Source: Streptomyces alboniger (lineage in GTDB: Bacteria; Actinomycetota; Actinomycetes; Streptomycetales; Streptomycetaceae). Taken from it: a stretch of 64,000 nucleotides of DNA. Numbering within the stretch: the first letter of the stretch is position 1; the number at the start of each line of letters is the position of its first letter. A program made the translations under genes and the position numbers. The stretch spans positions 3,534,001 through 3,598,000 of the forward strand of contig NZ_CP023695.1 in the NCBI RefSeq assembly GCF_008704395.1. Reading direction: 5' to 3'. Of the stretch, positions 51,141-60,546 are shown piece by piece. The notes below the pieces were generated by a model that was not told where the DNA came from, did no database searches, and saw only the letters and a list, made by a program, of their open reading frames with translations.

Positions 51141-52160
51141 GCCCCCGAAGCAGCAGATACGCCTGTTGGATGAAGGTGCCGTGCAAGGTGGGGTTCGTGT
51201 TTGTCAGGGCGACGACGGCCGTCTCCGGGTGGGGGGTGAATCCGGTGAAGGCGGTGAAGCTTCTTGTGCCGCCCGCGTGGAAGTAGAGGTCGCGGCCCGG
51301 CAGGCCGCGCCTGTTCCAGGCGAGCGGGAGCCGCGGTCCGTCGTTGGACAGCGCGCGAAGTCGCAGTACCTCCGTCATCGCCTCACGCAGTGAACCGTCG
51401 GGCAGCCGGGTGGGCTCGGCCAGGTACCGGAGGCAGGTGAGCAGGTCGCGGGCGCTGGAGCGGAGGGCGCCCGCGCCCGGCAGGGCGGGGATGGACCAGG
51501 GCGGGCGGGGCCGCCCGCGCAGGTGGCCGGTGGCTTGGGCGAGCCCGTCGCAGCCCGTGTCGGCCAGGTGCAGCGGTCGCAGTACGTGCGTCTGGAGCGC
51601 GCTCGCGTAGTCGGTGCTCGCCCGTTCGGCAAGGAGGTGGCCGAGGAGGCCCATACCGAAGTTGGAGTACCCGACACGGGTGCCCGGCCGGTGGCGGACG
51701 CGGCTGCGGGCCAGGGAGTCGAGCAGCCGGTCGGGTGTGTAGTGCGCGTAGGGATTGCTGTACCAGGACCGTGCCCCGGCGGGCAGCAGGCCGGGTGGCA
51801 GCCTGGGCAGTCCCGCGGTGTGGGTGGCGAGGTGCTCCAGAGTGATGGCCGCCCCGTGCGGGCCGCGCGGGAGGACCCACGCGGGCACGCAGCGGCTGAG
51901 CGGCTCGGCGAGCAGCAGCAGCAGCAGCAGCAGCACGGTGAACGTCTTGGTCACCGAACCGACTTCGAAGCGTGTCGCTCACCGACCGGCTGGGTTCTCG
52001 TCCGGTCCGTGAATCCCTGGCACACCGTGAGAGAGTCTCCGCCGGTGTACGCGGCGACGGCGACGCCCGCGTCAGGGCCGGCCGACCGGGCGACCAGGCG
52101 AAGGCGCTCGGTCAGCGAGGCGGGCTCGGACGCGGACGCGGACTCAGCGGGGGGACACAT
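51118..52160 (-). pseudogene. Frameshifted serine hydrolase (beta-lactamase class C-like)
   Basis: Two - strand frames hold parts of one protein. The first (from about 52160) reads LTERLRLVARSAGPDAGVAVAAYTGGDSLTVCQGFTDRTR, the usual N-terminus of beta-lactamase-like serine hydrolases. The second resumes as RFEVGSVTKTFT, with the SxxK nucleophile motif, and runs through LEHLATHTAGLPRLP, YSNFGMGLLGHLLAE and FHAGGTRSFTAFTGF. The frame changes near 51955. Just behind SVTK there is an eight-unit CTG run encoding eight leucines (51911-51934, AGC on the + strand), followed by sequence unlike the expected helix. It is probably inactive unless phase-shifted. Confidence 0.75.
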
Positions 52161-52600
52161 CGCCGCTGCGGGCCTGCGCGAGGGTGCCGGCCACGACGGT
52201 CACGACCCCGGTGTGCTGGTGGTCCCGGAACGCCTGCTCCGGTTCGTCGCTGACCGGCTTCCCGTCACGGGGCACAAGACCGTCGGCGTGCTGGACGGCC
52301 GCCAGCCGCTGCCAGACGTCGAGGTGGTGGCCGGGGCGGGGCAGACAGGCGTCGACGATGAGGAGTTCCACGACGAGGTCCCACTCCTCGATCTCGACCC
52401 AGATGTCGATCCACACCGGCAGCCAGCACTCCAGGTAGGCGACCACGTCAGCGGGAAGGTCATGGGGCAGTCCGCCCCAGTCGGTGACGTGGAAGACGGT
52501 GTGGGTCATGCAGTAGGCGGTCATCCAGTCGATGGCCCACGGCTCGGGGAGCGGCGAGTGCGCCGGTTCACGGCAGGCACCGTTTTCCCCGCCGGTTCAC
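52144..52600 (-). pseudogene. 5'-truncated DUF6895-like remnant
   Basis: The open frame gives 126 residues from the first ATG (52524), but coding-like sequence (LPEPWAIDW) continues upstream into the 18-bp direct repeat at 52561-52607. WMTAYCMTHTVFHVTDWGGLP is the block that I recall from DUF6895 proteins, which are about 300 residues long, so the N-terminal half is missing. The product would keep PADVVAYLECWLPVWIDIWVEIEEWDLVVELLI. The stop overlaps the first codons of the neighbouring hydrolase remnant, as if the two had been an operon. Confidence 0.6.
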
Positions 52601-52607
52601 GGCAGGC
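52561..52607. repeat. 18-bp direct repeat at a probable recombination junction
   Basis: CGCCGGTTCACGGCAGGC occurs at 52561-52578 and 52590-52607, 29 bp apart. The right copy includes the last codons and stop of the 74-residue gene; the left copy sits at the broken 5' end of the DUF6895-like remnant. This is the pattern expected after a deletion or duplication at short homology. Confidence 0.85.
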
Positions 52608-52821
52608 GCCCTTCCCAGTTGACCTGCCGCACCTTCGCCCGCAGCACCTCCCCCGACGGCGCCTCGCCCACCGACCCCGGCGGGCAGTCCCACTCCCGGC
52701 CGCCGCCGATCGGCCTGAGCTGTACGAGGCCGCCCTCGCACCCCATGACCTCCCCCACACTGCCGTCCCGGTGGTCGACGGCGTACGTCCCCGTCTCCGG
52801 CACGCTCGGGTCGTCGTTCAT
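52597..52821 (-). CDS. Small hypothetical protein (74 aa)
   Basis: 74 residues from the ATG at 52821. MNDDPSVPETGTYAVDHRDGSVGEVMGCEGGLVQLRPIGGGREWDCPPGSVGEA resembles a compact beta-barrel; I recall similar small conserved proteins from Streptomyces next to Scr1/DUF397 loci. There is no function. The start overlaps the stop of the 70-residue gene by four bases, so the two are coupled. The last codons form part of an 18-bp direct repeat. Confidence 0.7.
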   Translation of the reverse strand: MNDDPSVPETGTYAVDHRDGSVGEVMGCEGGLVQLRPIGGGREWDCPPGSVGEAPSGEVLRAKVRQVNWEGRLP

Positions 52822-53030
52822 CGCGCCCCCTCCAGGACCGCCACCAGCCGCAGCGCGGTGTCGAGGTTGCAGCGCCCCAGCTCCACGAGTGGCAGCGCGC
52901 CTTCGTCGGCGGCGCTCAACGGGTCCATGCGCAGTGACGGCAGTGTGATGCCGACCTCCCCGAGGGCCGCCTTCAACTGTCGTACGGCCTCCTCGGCCGC
53001 CCGCATTCGTTCCTCCGCCGTCAGTGCCAT
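52818..53030 (-). CDS. Small hypothetical protein (70 aa)
   Basis: 70 residues from the ATG at 53030. An N-terminal coiled helix (LTAEERMRAAEEAVRQLKAALGEVG) is followed by ITLPSLRMDPLSAADEGALPLVELGRCNLDTALRLVAVL, a pattern that I have seen in small streptomycete proteins beside Scr1-type regulators. It is divergent from the regulator gene, with 117 bases between, and coupled to the 74-residue gene. Confidence 0.75.
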   Translation of the reverse strand: MALTAEERMRAAEEAVRQLKAALGEVGITLPSLRMDPLSAADEGALPLVELGRCNLDTALRLVAVLEGAR

Positions 53031-53147
53031 GTGCTTCGCCTTTCACACCGAGTGTTGCCGTTACCTCACCCAGAGTGGCCGGGTGTGCGTAGCCTGAGAA
53101 GCATTGGCGTCCCAACAACCCCCCGTGTCCAATGGAGGAGTTGCCCC

Positions 53148-53990
53148 ATGACCCGCCCCAAAGACCTCGACCCCTCCTCGAACCCCCGAGCGCTCCTCGG
53201 CTGCGAACTGCGCCACGCCCGCGAACAGGCGGGCCTCAGCCAGGAGGCGCTGGGGGCGCCGATCTTCGTGAGTGGTTCGTTCATCGGCCAGTTGGAGGCG
53301 GGGACGCGGCGGATGCATCTGGAGTACGCGAAGCACTTCGACGCGGTCTTCGGCACGGACGGCTTCTTCGAGCGCAACTGCGAGGCGGTCGGCAAGTCCA
53401 AGTATCCGGACCATTTCGCGGAGGCGGCGGAGGCGGAGGCCGTCGCGACGGCCATCAGGCAGTACGCGACCCTGCTGATCCCCGGCTTGCTCCAGACGAA
53501 GGCGTACGCCGAGGAGGTGTCCCGCGCGTACCACCCGACGGCGACGGACGAGACGATCGACGACCTGGTGGCGGCCCGACTCGAACGGGCGCATCTTCTT
53601 GATGACCCAACAACCCCGTTGTTCTGGGTGGTGGTTGACGAGGCCGCGCTCCAGCGGGCCGTCGGCGGCGGGGCGGTGATGGCGGAGGCCCTGCGCCACG
53701 TGTCCGCCCTTGCGCGCAAGCGCCGCATCATCGTGCAGGTACTCCCGTTCAGCGCGGGCGCACACGCGGCAATGGAAGGCCACCTGAAACTGATGGAGTT
53801 CGAGGATGGGCCCCCTCTCTGCTTCGTCGAGGGACCGAGCATGGGGAAGCTAATCGACGACCCAGCCACCGTCACCCACCACACCATGATGTTCAACCTC
53901 CTCCAGGCAGCCGCACTCTCCCCGAAAGATTCCCTGGCCCTGATCGAATCGGTGGCGCAGGATTACGAGCATGGACAACAGCATCCGTGA
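53148..53990 (+). CDS. Scr1-family helix-turn-helix regulator (DUF5753)
   Basis: 280 residues from the ATG at 53148 with GGAGGAG upstream. An N-terminal HTH (LGCELRHAREQAGLSQEALGAPIFVSGSFIGQLEAGTRRM) is followed by the DUF5753/Scr1 domain, whose marks are IRQYATLLIPGLLQTKAYAEEVSRAYHP, DEAALQRAVGGGAVMAEALRHV and IIVQVLPFSAGAHAAMEGHLKLMEF. Such regulators pair with DUF397 proteins; examples include WhiJ-like developmental switches in Streptomyces. Its 3' end overlaps the DUF397 gene by 20 bases. Confidence 0.92.
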   Translation: MTRPKDLDPSSNPRALLGCELRHAREQAGLSQEALGAPIFVSGSFIGQLEAGTRRMHLEYAKHFDAVFGTDGFFERNCEAVGKSKYPDHFAEAAEAEAVATAIRQYATLLIPGLLQTKAYAEEVSRAYHPTATDETIDDLVAARLERAHLLDDPTTPLFWVVVDEAALQRAVGGGAVMAEALRHVSALARKRRIIVQVLPFSAGAHAAMEGHLKLMEFEDGPPLCFVEGPSMGKLIDDPATVTHHTMMFNLLQAAALSPKDSLALIESVAQDYEHGQQHP

Positions 53991-54303
53991 GTACGAGTAC
54001 GACCTGAGCGGCGCCACTTGGCACAAGTCCAGCTACAGCGGCGGGCAAGGCGGCGACTGCCTGGAGGTCGCCACCTGGCGAAAGTCCAGCTACAGCGGAG
54101 GCAGCGGCGGCGACTGCCTGGAGGTAGCCGACACCTGGCGCAAGTCCACCCACAGCGGAGGCGAAGGCGGCGACTGCCTTGAAGTCGCTGACGGGCACCC
54201 GCAAATCGTCCCCGTCCGCGACTCCAAGAACCCCACAGGCGCAACCCTCGTGTTCCGCAACACGAGCTGGTCCGCGTTCATCGCGGACGTCAAGGCCCGC
54301 TGA
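53971..54303 (+). CDS. DUF397 protein with a triplicated core motif
   Basis: 110 residues. A normal DUF397 protein has one W-x-KSS-(Y)-SG-x-x-G-DC-(L/V)-E-V-A motif at its start, but this one has three in tandem: TWHKSSYSGGQGGDCLEVA, TWRKSSYSGGSGGDCLEVA and TWRKSTHSGGEGGDCLEVA, spaced 57 and 60 bases. The common C-terminal block IVPVRDSKNPTGATLVFRNTSWSAFIADVK occurs once. It overlaps the Scr1 regulator gene and should be its partner (antitoxin- or anti-regulator-like). Whether three copies alter binding is unknown; recent DNA duplication is the likely origin. Confidence 0.9.
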   Translation: MDNSIREYEYDLSGATWHKSSYSGGQGGDCLEVATWRKSSYSGGSGGDCLEVADTWRKSTHSGGEGGDCLEVADGHPQIVPVRDSKNPTGATLVFRNTSWSAFIADVKAR

Positions 54304-54305
54304 AC

Positions 54306-55517
54306 TCACCCGGCGAGCAGCCGCCCCGCCGCCACCGTCGCCCCATCCGCGCGGACCGTGGCGGCGACGGCTGCCGCCTGTTCCCGAAGTTCGGGCGCCA
54401 AGGCCGCCGCCAGCGCGGCCGAGAGGGAGTCGAAGCTCGGGGACGGGCCCTCCTCGTGCGCGGCGCCGATACCCAGGTCGGCCACCCGGCCCGCCCAGTA
54501 CGGCTGGTCCGCGCCCTGCGGCACCACCACCTGAGGGGCACCCGCCCCGGCGGCGACCGTCGTCGTGCCCGCGCTGCCGTGGTGCACGACGGCGGCCACC
54601 CGGCGGAACAGTTCCCGCTGATTGACCTCGCCGACGACGAAACAGTCCCCCTCGTCGTCGACGGGGGCCAGCCCGCCCCAGCCCCGGGAGAGAACAACCC
54701 GCCGCCCCTGCGCGCGAACCGCCTCGATCGCGGCACGGGAGACCGCCCTCGGATCACTCAACGGCGTACTGCCGAAGCCGACGTACACGGGCGGAGCCCC
54801 GTCCTCCAGGAACGCCACCAGGTCATCAGGGAGCGGCCGCTCGTCGGCCCGTACCCACGCACCCGTCTGCACCACGTCCAGGTCCGTCGGCCGCCACGGG
54901 GACAGAACGGGATCCGTGGCCAGCCACGGCTGCTCGCTGAAGGCGTAGTCGCGGACGCCGGACACCGGAGGCAGACCAGCCGCATCCCGCCGGGAGTTGA
55001 GCATCTCGCCGAACATCGTGTCGGCGATCTCGGCGTCCCGGTCCCACAGCGCCTGGTGGTCGGTCGCGCCCGGCGGCAGCGGCTGGCCGCGCCGCGCGGG
55101 CGGACGGCGGTACGGCGAGGGCAGGACGACGGGCTGATGGCTCGCGTGTACGTAACGCATGCCGAGCTTCTCGGCGACGGACCGCGCCCCCGCGGTGACC
55201 GGCAACGGGCCGGTGGCCACCAGCACGTCACACCCCTCGGCGACGGCGGCGACCGTCTCGAACTGGGCGTCCATCAACTCGGCCACCCGCTCCGCGAGGC
55301 CCGCCGCGGACCCGGGTGCCACCGAGGCCACCAACGGGCTCACCGGCCGCCCGACCGGCACGGCCTCCACCCCGACCTCCCGCAGCCGCCCCGCGAACTC
55401 CCCGTCGGGCGGCGCGCAGACGCGGACCTCGGCCCCCCTCTCCCGCAACCGCGCCGCGAGCACGGCTATCGGTTCGACACTCCCCCGCGACCCGTACGTC
55501 GACAACACGACACGCAT
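54306..55517 (-). CDS. GT1 glycosyltransferase (MGT-like)
   Basis: 403 residues from the ATG at 55517. The N-terminal acceptor half starts with MRVVLSTYGSRGSVEPIAVLAARLRERGAEVRVCAPP. The donor half has VYVGFGSTPLSDPRAVSR, VVGEVNQRELFRRVAAVVHHGSAGTTTVAAGAGAPQVVVPQGADQPYWAGRVADLGIG, with the His-x-Gly-Ser-Ala-Gly-Thr and nucleotide-sugar-contact GADQP signatures. These are typical of macrolide or antibiotic-type glycosyltransferases in Streptomyces. The acceptor is unknown; no biosynthetic genes surround it. It is convergent with the DUF397 gene. Confidence 0.88.
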   Translation of the reverse strand: MRVVLSTYGSRGSVEPIAVLAARLRERGAEVRVCAPPDGEFAGRLREVGVEAVPVGRPVSPLVASVAPGSAAGLAERVAELMDAQFETVAAVAEGCDVLVATGPLPVTAGARSVAEKLGMRYVHASHQPVVLPSPYRRPPARRGQPLPPGATDHQALWDRDAEIADTMFGEMLNSRRDAAGLPPVSGVRDYAFSEQPWLATDPVLSPWRPTDLDVVQTGAWVRADERPLPDDLVAFLEDGAPPVYVGFGSTPLSDPRAVSRAAIEAVRAQGRRVVLSRGWGGLAPVDDEGDCFVVGEVNQRELFRRVAAVVHHGSAGTTTVAAGAGAPQVVVPQGADQPYWAGRVADLGIGAAHEEGPSPSFDSLSAALAAALAPELREQAAAVAATVRADGATVAAGRLLAG

Positions 55518-55567
55518 CCCACAACCCCCACTTGCGCTGGCACTGATACCGGCTTTAGTGGGGGATT

Positions 55568-55921
55568 GTGCCAACCTCCCCGCATCAAGACATCGCGCAG
55601 CAGCAGGCGGCCATCACCCGACTGCTGCTCCAGCACCTCCACCAACCCCTGGGCGGCGACCAGTTCATCAAGGGCGTCCTGCCCGCGCCGCCCGCCCTCG
55701 CCGTCATCCGTGTCGTCACGGGCCCCTGCGACGCCATCCCCGACGAGTGCACGGTCTGGGAGCTTCCCCTGCGCGTCGCGGACTCCGAGGAGATGTACGG
55801 GCCTCACGACCTCCTCGGCTTCCTGCGCGCCCTGCACACGGGCACCCACATCTTCTCCACCAGTTGCATCCGCACCCTGATGGGCATGCCCTTGTTCCAG
55901 GCCGACGTGAGCACGCTCTAG
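55568..55921 (+). CDS. Hypothetical protein, 117 aa
   Basis: 117 residues from the GTG at 55568, preceded by GGGGG at three bases. The product reads TSPHQDIAQQQAAITRLLLQHLHQPLGGDQFIKGVLPAPPALAVIRVVTGPC ... MYGPHDLLGFLRALHTGTHIFSTSCIRTLMGMPLF. I recognise no family and see no signal peptide or membrane helix. It is divergent from the GT1 gene; an 8-bp inverted pair (55525-55532 with 55557-55564) sits between their starts. Confidence 0.55.
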   Translation: MPTSPHQDIAQQQAAITRLLLQHLHQPLGGDQFIKGVLPAPPALAVIRVVTGPCDAIPDECTVWELPLRVADSEEMYGPHDLLGFLRALHTGTHIFSTSCIRTLMGMPLFQADVSTL

Positions 55922-56246
55922 ACGGAGGACTGCGCCGCCTGCCCCCGCACCGGACCGCCCCGGCGCCTTCGCGACAGACTTCCGCCCCTTCCCCGCGCCC
56001 CCGGCCCCCGCCCCGCACCCCGAGTTGGCCGACGCGCCGCCGGGGCGTCCCCCCGCGCCGGCCGCCGCCGCCCACCCGTGCCTGGCCAGCGCCGCGGACC
56101 CCCTCCCGCCCCACCCGTAAAGGGCGATGAACGGCCGAAGCCGCCCTGTCCGAAAGGGCCCCGGCCGACTGTCGGCAGCCGACGGACGTACCCAAGATGG
56201 CGCCGAACGGCACCAGCACCGGTGGACCGACCCGAGGGGACCCGCA

Positions 56247-57521
56247 ATGACCGACCCCAACCACCCCGACGCCCTCACCGAAGCCGACGCCCGGCGCATC
56301 TCCGAGGCCTTCGGGGCCGCCGCCCGCGTCACCCTGGCCCCGGGACCGAGGCAGGCCCGGGAGGCGCCCGCCGCCGCGCCCGAGCCGGACGACGAGTGGG
56401 CGCTGCCCGAGGGGCGGGCCTGGGTGTACCTCGCCGACCGGACGCGCGGGCTGACCCGGCCCGTCATCCTCGGCGACGGGTTCAACTCGGGTCCGAGCGA
56501 CCTCAACTACTCCTGGGAGATCCTGGAGCGCGGCCCGTACCCGTTCGTCGGCGAACTGCGCCGCCGCGGCTACGACGTCATCCTGCTCGGCTTCGACGAG
56601 CGCGGCGCGTCCATCCTCGACAACGCCAAGGTCGCGCGGGCCGCCATCCGCGAGGCCATCGCACGGCGCGACGGCGACCACCCGCTGACCGTCGGCGGCT
56701 TCAGCATGGGCGGCCTCGTCACCCGCTACGCGCTCGCCAAGATGGAACACGACGGCGGCCCGGAGAACGACCACCAGACCGCCCTGTACTTCTCCTACGA
56801 CAGTCCGCACCGCGGCGCCTGGATCCCCCTCGCCCTCCAGTCGTTCGCCCACTACATCCGGCGCCTCAACGCGGCCTTCTCCGAGCAGATCAACAGCCCG
56901 GCCGCCCGCCAGCTGCTGTGGCAGCACATCACCGAGTGGGACGACAGCCCCGAGACGGACAAGGAGCGCGGCACGTTCCTCGCCGAGCTGGAGCGCGTCG
57001 GCGGCTGGCCGAAGCGGCCGAAGAAGATCGGCGTGGCCAACGGCGTACGCATCGGGCAGAGCAACGGCGTCCGACCGGGCGAGAAGGCCTTCCACGGCAA
57101 GGGCCTCGCCATCACCGGCACCCACCTGCACACCCAGTCCGTCGGCGAGGACCAACTCGTCGCCCAGTTGCGGGTCGTGACCCTGCGCAAGCCCCGCATC
57201 CGCACCTCGGGGATCCCCGAGATCGACGGCGCCCCCGGCGGCACCCTGGAGGGCTTCGGCATCCTCGCCGACGAGCTGAACAAGATCCCCGCGCTCATCG
57301 GGCTCGGCTCCCAGGCCGACGTCCGCGCCCACTGCTTCGTCCCGACCGTCAGCGCGATCGCCCTGCGCGACATCGACAGCCACGAGAAGCTGTACGAACC
57401 GATCACGGCCGCCGAGGACGAACTGAGCGAACTGGACGAGTTCCGCTGCGCCTCGAAGAACGAGGGCCACACCCTCGTCACCGAGGAACTCTGCGCCTGG
57501 ATCATGGACCGGCTGCCGTAG
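56247..57521 (+). CDS. Alpha/beta hydrolase (esterase/lipase-like)
   Basis: 424 residues from the ATG at 56247 with GAGGGG upstream. PVILGDGFNSGPSDLNYSWEILE lies near the oxyanion region, and LTVGGFSMGGLVTRYALAKME presents the nucleophile elbow GFSMGG (Ser near residue 154). ALYFSYDSPHRGAWIPLALQSF follows, the DSPH block seen in cytoplasmic lipase-like proteins. There is no signal peptide. The C-terminal third (LRVVTLRKPRIRTSGIPEIDGAPGG...) is long for a plain hydrolase, and the substrate is unknown. A strong stem-loop follows and is shared with groEL2. Confidence 0.78.
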   Translation: MTDPNHPDALTEADARRISEAFGAAARVTLAPGPRQAREAPAAAPEPDDEWALPEGRAWVYLADRTRGLTRPVILGDGFNSGPSDLNYSWEILERGPYPFVGELRRRGYDVILLGFDERGASILDNAKVARAAIREAIARRDGDHPLTVGGFSMGGLVTRYALAKMEHDGGPENDHQTALYFSYDSPHRGAWIPLALQSFAHYIRRLNAAFSEQINSPAARQLLWQHITEWDDSPETDKERGTFLAELERVGGWPKRPKKIGVANGVRIGQSNGVRPGEKAFHGKGLAITGTHLHTQSVGEDQLVAQLRVVTLRKPRIRTSGIPEIDGAPGGTLEGFGILADELNKIPALIGLGSQADVRAHCFVPTVSAIALRDIDSHEKLYEPITAAEDELSELDEFRCASKNEGHTLVTEELCAWIMDRLP

Positions 57522-57532
57522 CCGGAGAACGC

Positions 57533-57574
57533 CCGAGGGCGGCACCCCTTCCTGAGAAGGGGTGCCGCCCTCGG
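57533..57574. terminator. 19-bp perfect stem-loop between convergent genes
   Basis: Arms 57533-57551 and 57556-57574 are fully complementary over 19 bp with a CTGA loop. The structure lies between the stop of the hydrolase and that of groEL2 and can terminate both transcripts. Confidence 0.9.
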
Positions 57575-57605
57575 TACGTAAGGACAGTGATCAACCAGAG
57601 GTCGA

Positions 57606-59339
<1,734 letters not shown>

Positions 59340-59359
59340 TCACCGGCCCGATCCAAGTT

Positions 59360-59422
59360 CTGTCACTCTCACTGGGAGAGTGCTAAGCCCAATGATTAGC
59401 ACTCGACCCCTGCGAGTGCAAG
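59360..59422. promoter_or_regulatory. Four phased CIRCE half-sites (HrcA operators)
   Basis: Half-sites at 59360-59368 (CTGTCACTC, degenerate), 59378-59386 (GAGTGCTAA, perfect), 59396-59404 (TTAGCACTC, perfect) and 59414-59422 (GAGTGCAAG, one arm weak) are each separated by exactly 9 bp. They therefore form two tandem CIRCE elements of TTAGCACTC-N9-GAGTGCTAA type, and the two inner perfect arms also form an inverted pair. HrcA binds this motif. Their distance from the groEL2 ATG (about 130-190 bases) implies a leader of moderate length. Confidence 0.85.
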
Positions 59423-59480
59423 CGCCTCTCCCGGATCCCCGGAGGCGCTCCGGTCCTACCCGCGGGCGCGCGGGCGCACA

Positions 59481-59517
59481 CGAGGGGCCCGTACCCCCAT
59501 GGGATACGAGCCCCTCG
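59481..59517 (-). terminator. Stem-loop after the cold-shock gene
   Basis: CGAGGGGC (59481-59488) pairs with GCCCCTCG (59510-59517), with further partial pairing inside. It begins 33 bases after the cold-shock gene stop, on its transcribed side, and separates it from the CIRCE region. Confidence 0.7.
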
Positions 59518-59549
59518 CGATGCTTGCTTCGGTGGTCGGTCGCGCCGAG

Positions 59550-59753
59550 CTAGACGGCGAGCTTGACCATGTCCGCCTGCGGACCCTTCTGGCCCTGCGA
59601 GATCTCGAACTCGACTCGCTGACCTTCTTCAAGGGTGCGGTAACCGTCCATCTGGATCGCGCTGTAGTGGACGAAAACATCCGCACCACCGTCGACCGCG
59701 ATGAAGCCGTACCCCTTCTCCGCGTTGAACCACTTGACGGTGCCCTGAGCCAT
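59550..59753 (-). CDS. Cold-shock protein (CspA/ScoF type)
   Basis: 67 residues, the normal length for a single cold-shock domain. [67 protein letters not shown] contains both RNP motifs (KGYGFI, DVFVHYS). It should bind single-stranded RNA and melt structures at low temperature. From memory it corresponds to the scoF4-type gene beside groEL2. A spacer of about 420 bases upstream provides room for a long 5' leader. Confidence 0.95.
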   Translation of the reverse strand: MAQGTVKWFNAEKGYGFIAVDGGADVFVHYSAIQMDGYRTLEEGQRVEFEISQGQKGPQADMVKLAV

Positions 59754-60174
59754 GCCTAACTCCCCTATTACTGGCCCTTGCACAGGACCGCACTTCGCGG
59801 ACCCGGGTCAGACCTCACCCCCCACTGGTTGGGGGTGTGCGCCGGAACGCGTCGACCGCCGCTGAATGTATCTGTCCAACTGCCCTCTGCAACAGGTCAA
59901 TCGGACGAGAATTCTGAGCACCCGCGAACGGGAATATGCGGAGAATTCGCCAGAAGCCGGGGCAAGTCGGGCCCGACAAATGGCACATGCGACTCAAAAG
60001 GGTGGCTCGCTTTGGCTGCTTCTTGTCGACTCCGGGCCGAGTTCGTATATGCGCTCGGCACAAACGGAGAAGCGCCTTTCCCAACTGTACCGCGCTCAAC
60101 CATCCAGAATTGCCCCCTCCGTTTGTCTCCCGGAGGGGGCAATTCTGGTTACGCAGGAAAGTTGCGGAAATAGA
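59754..60174. other. Spacer between the cold-shock gene and the sulfur-carrier gene
   Basis: No gene. The right end (60104-60148) is a strong terminator stem. The rest is AT-richer than the window average and probably holds the cold-shock promoter and leader. I saw no known cold-shock leader motif. Confidence 0.55.
60104..60148 (-). terminator. 18-bp perfect stem-loop after the sulfur-carrier gene
   Basis: Arms 60104-60121 (CCAGAATTGCCCCCTCCG) and 60131-60148 pair perfectly over 18 bp around a 9-nt loop, 27 bases past the stop of the CysO-like gene on its transcribed side. Confidence 0.9.
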
Positions 60175-60450
60175 TCATCCGCCGGCGACCGCCGGAATGA
60201 TCGAGACGCCGGCGCCGTCCGGAGTGGCCGTCTCCAGGCCCTGTTCGAAGCGGACGTCGTCGTCGTTCACGTACACGTTGACGAAGCGCCGCAGCTTGCC
60301 CTGGTCGTCCAGGACACGGGCGGCGATGCCGGTGTGGTTCTTCTCCAGATCGGCGATGACCTCACCGAGGGTGCCCCCCTCGGCGACGACCTCGGCCTTG
60401 CCGCCGGTGTAGGTGCGGAGGATGGTGGGGATACGAACGTTCACGCTCAT
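60175..60450 (-). CDS. cysO: CysO/MoaD-like sulfur-carrier protein
   Basis: 91 residues from the ATG at 60450. NVRIPTILRTYTGGKAEVVAEGGTLGEVIADLEKNHTGIAARVLDDQGKLRRFVNVYVNDDDVRFEQGLETATPDGAGVSIIPAVAGG follows the CysO pattern closely, including the DLEKN helix, RFVNVYVN and the terminal Gly-Gly that is thiocarboxylated. CysO carries sulfur for cysteine synthesis with CysM in mycobacteria; cysM and the Mec+ protease are not beside it here. A ubiquitin-fold MoaD role is the alternative. It lies between the cold-shock gene and thrC on the same strand as both. Confidence 0.87.
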   Translation of the reverse strand: MSVNVRIPTILRTYTGGKAEVVAEGGTLGEVIADLEKNHTGIAARVLDDQGKLRRFVNVYVNDDDVRFEQGLETATPDGAGVSIIPAVAGG

Positions 60451-60482
60451 GGGGTTCACCTCAGAAATACGGGGATGGGGGC

Positions 60483-60511
60483 GCCCCGTCAGGGGCGCGG
60501 GGAACTGCGCG
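60483..60511 (+). repeat. Dispersed 29-bp palindromic unit, copy 6
   Basis: GCCCCGTCAGGGGCGCGGGG-AACTGCGCG, a full-length copy, lies between the thrC stop and the CysO-like start. The stem could terminate thrC before the sulfur-carrier gene. Confidence 0.88.
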
Positions 60512-60546
60512 ACCAGCCACAGCCGTCCCGCAGGGAAGCAACAACC

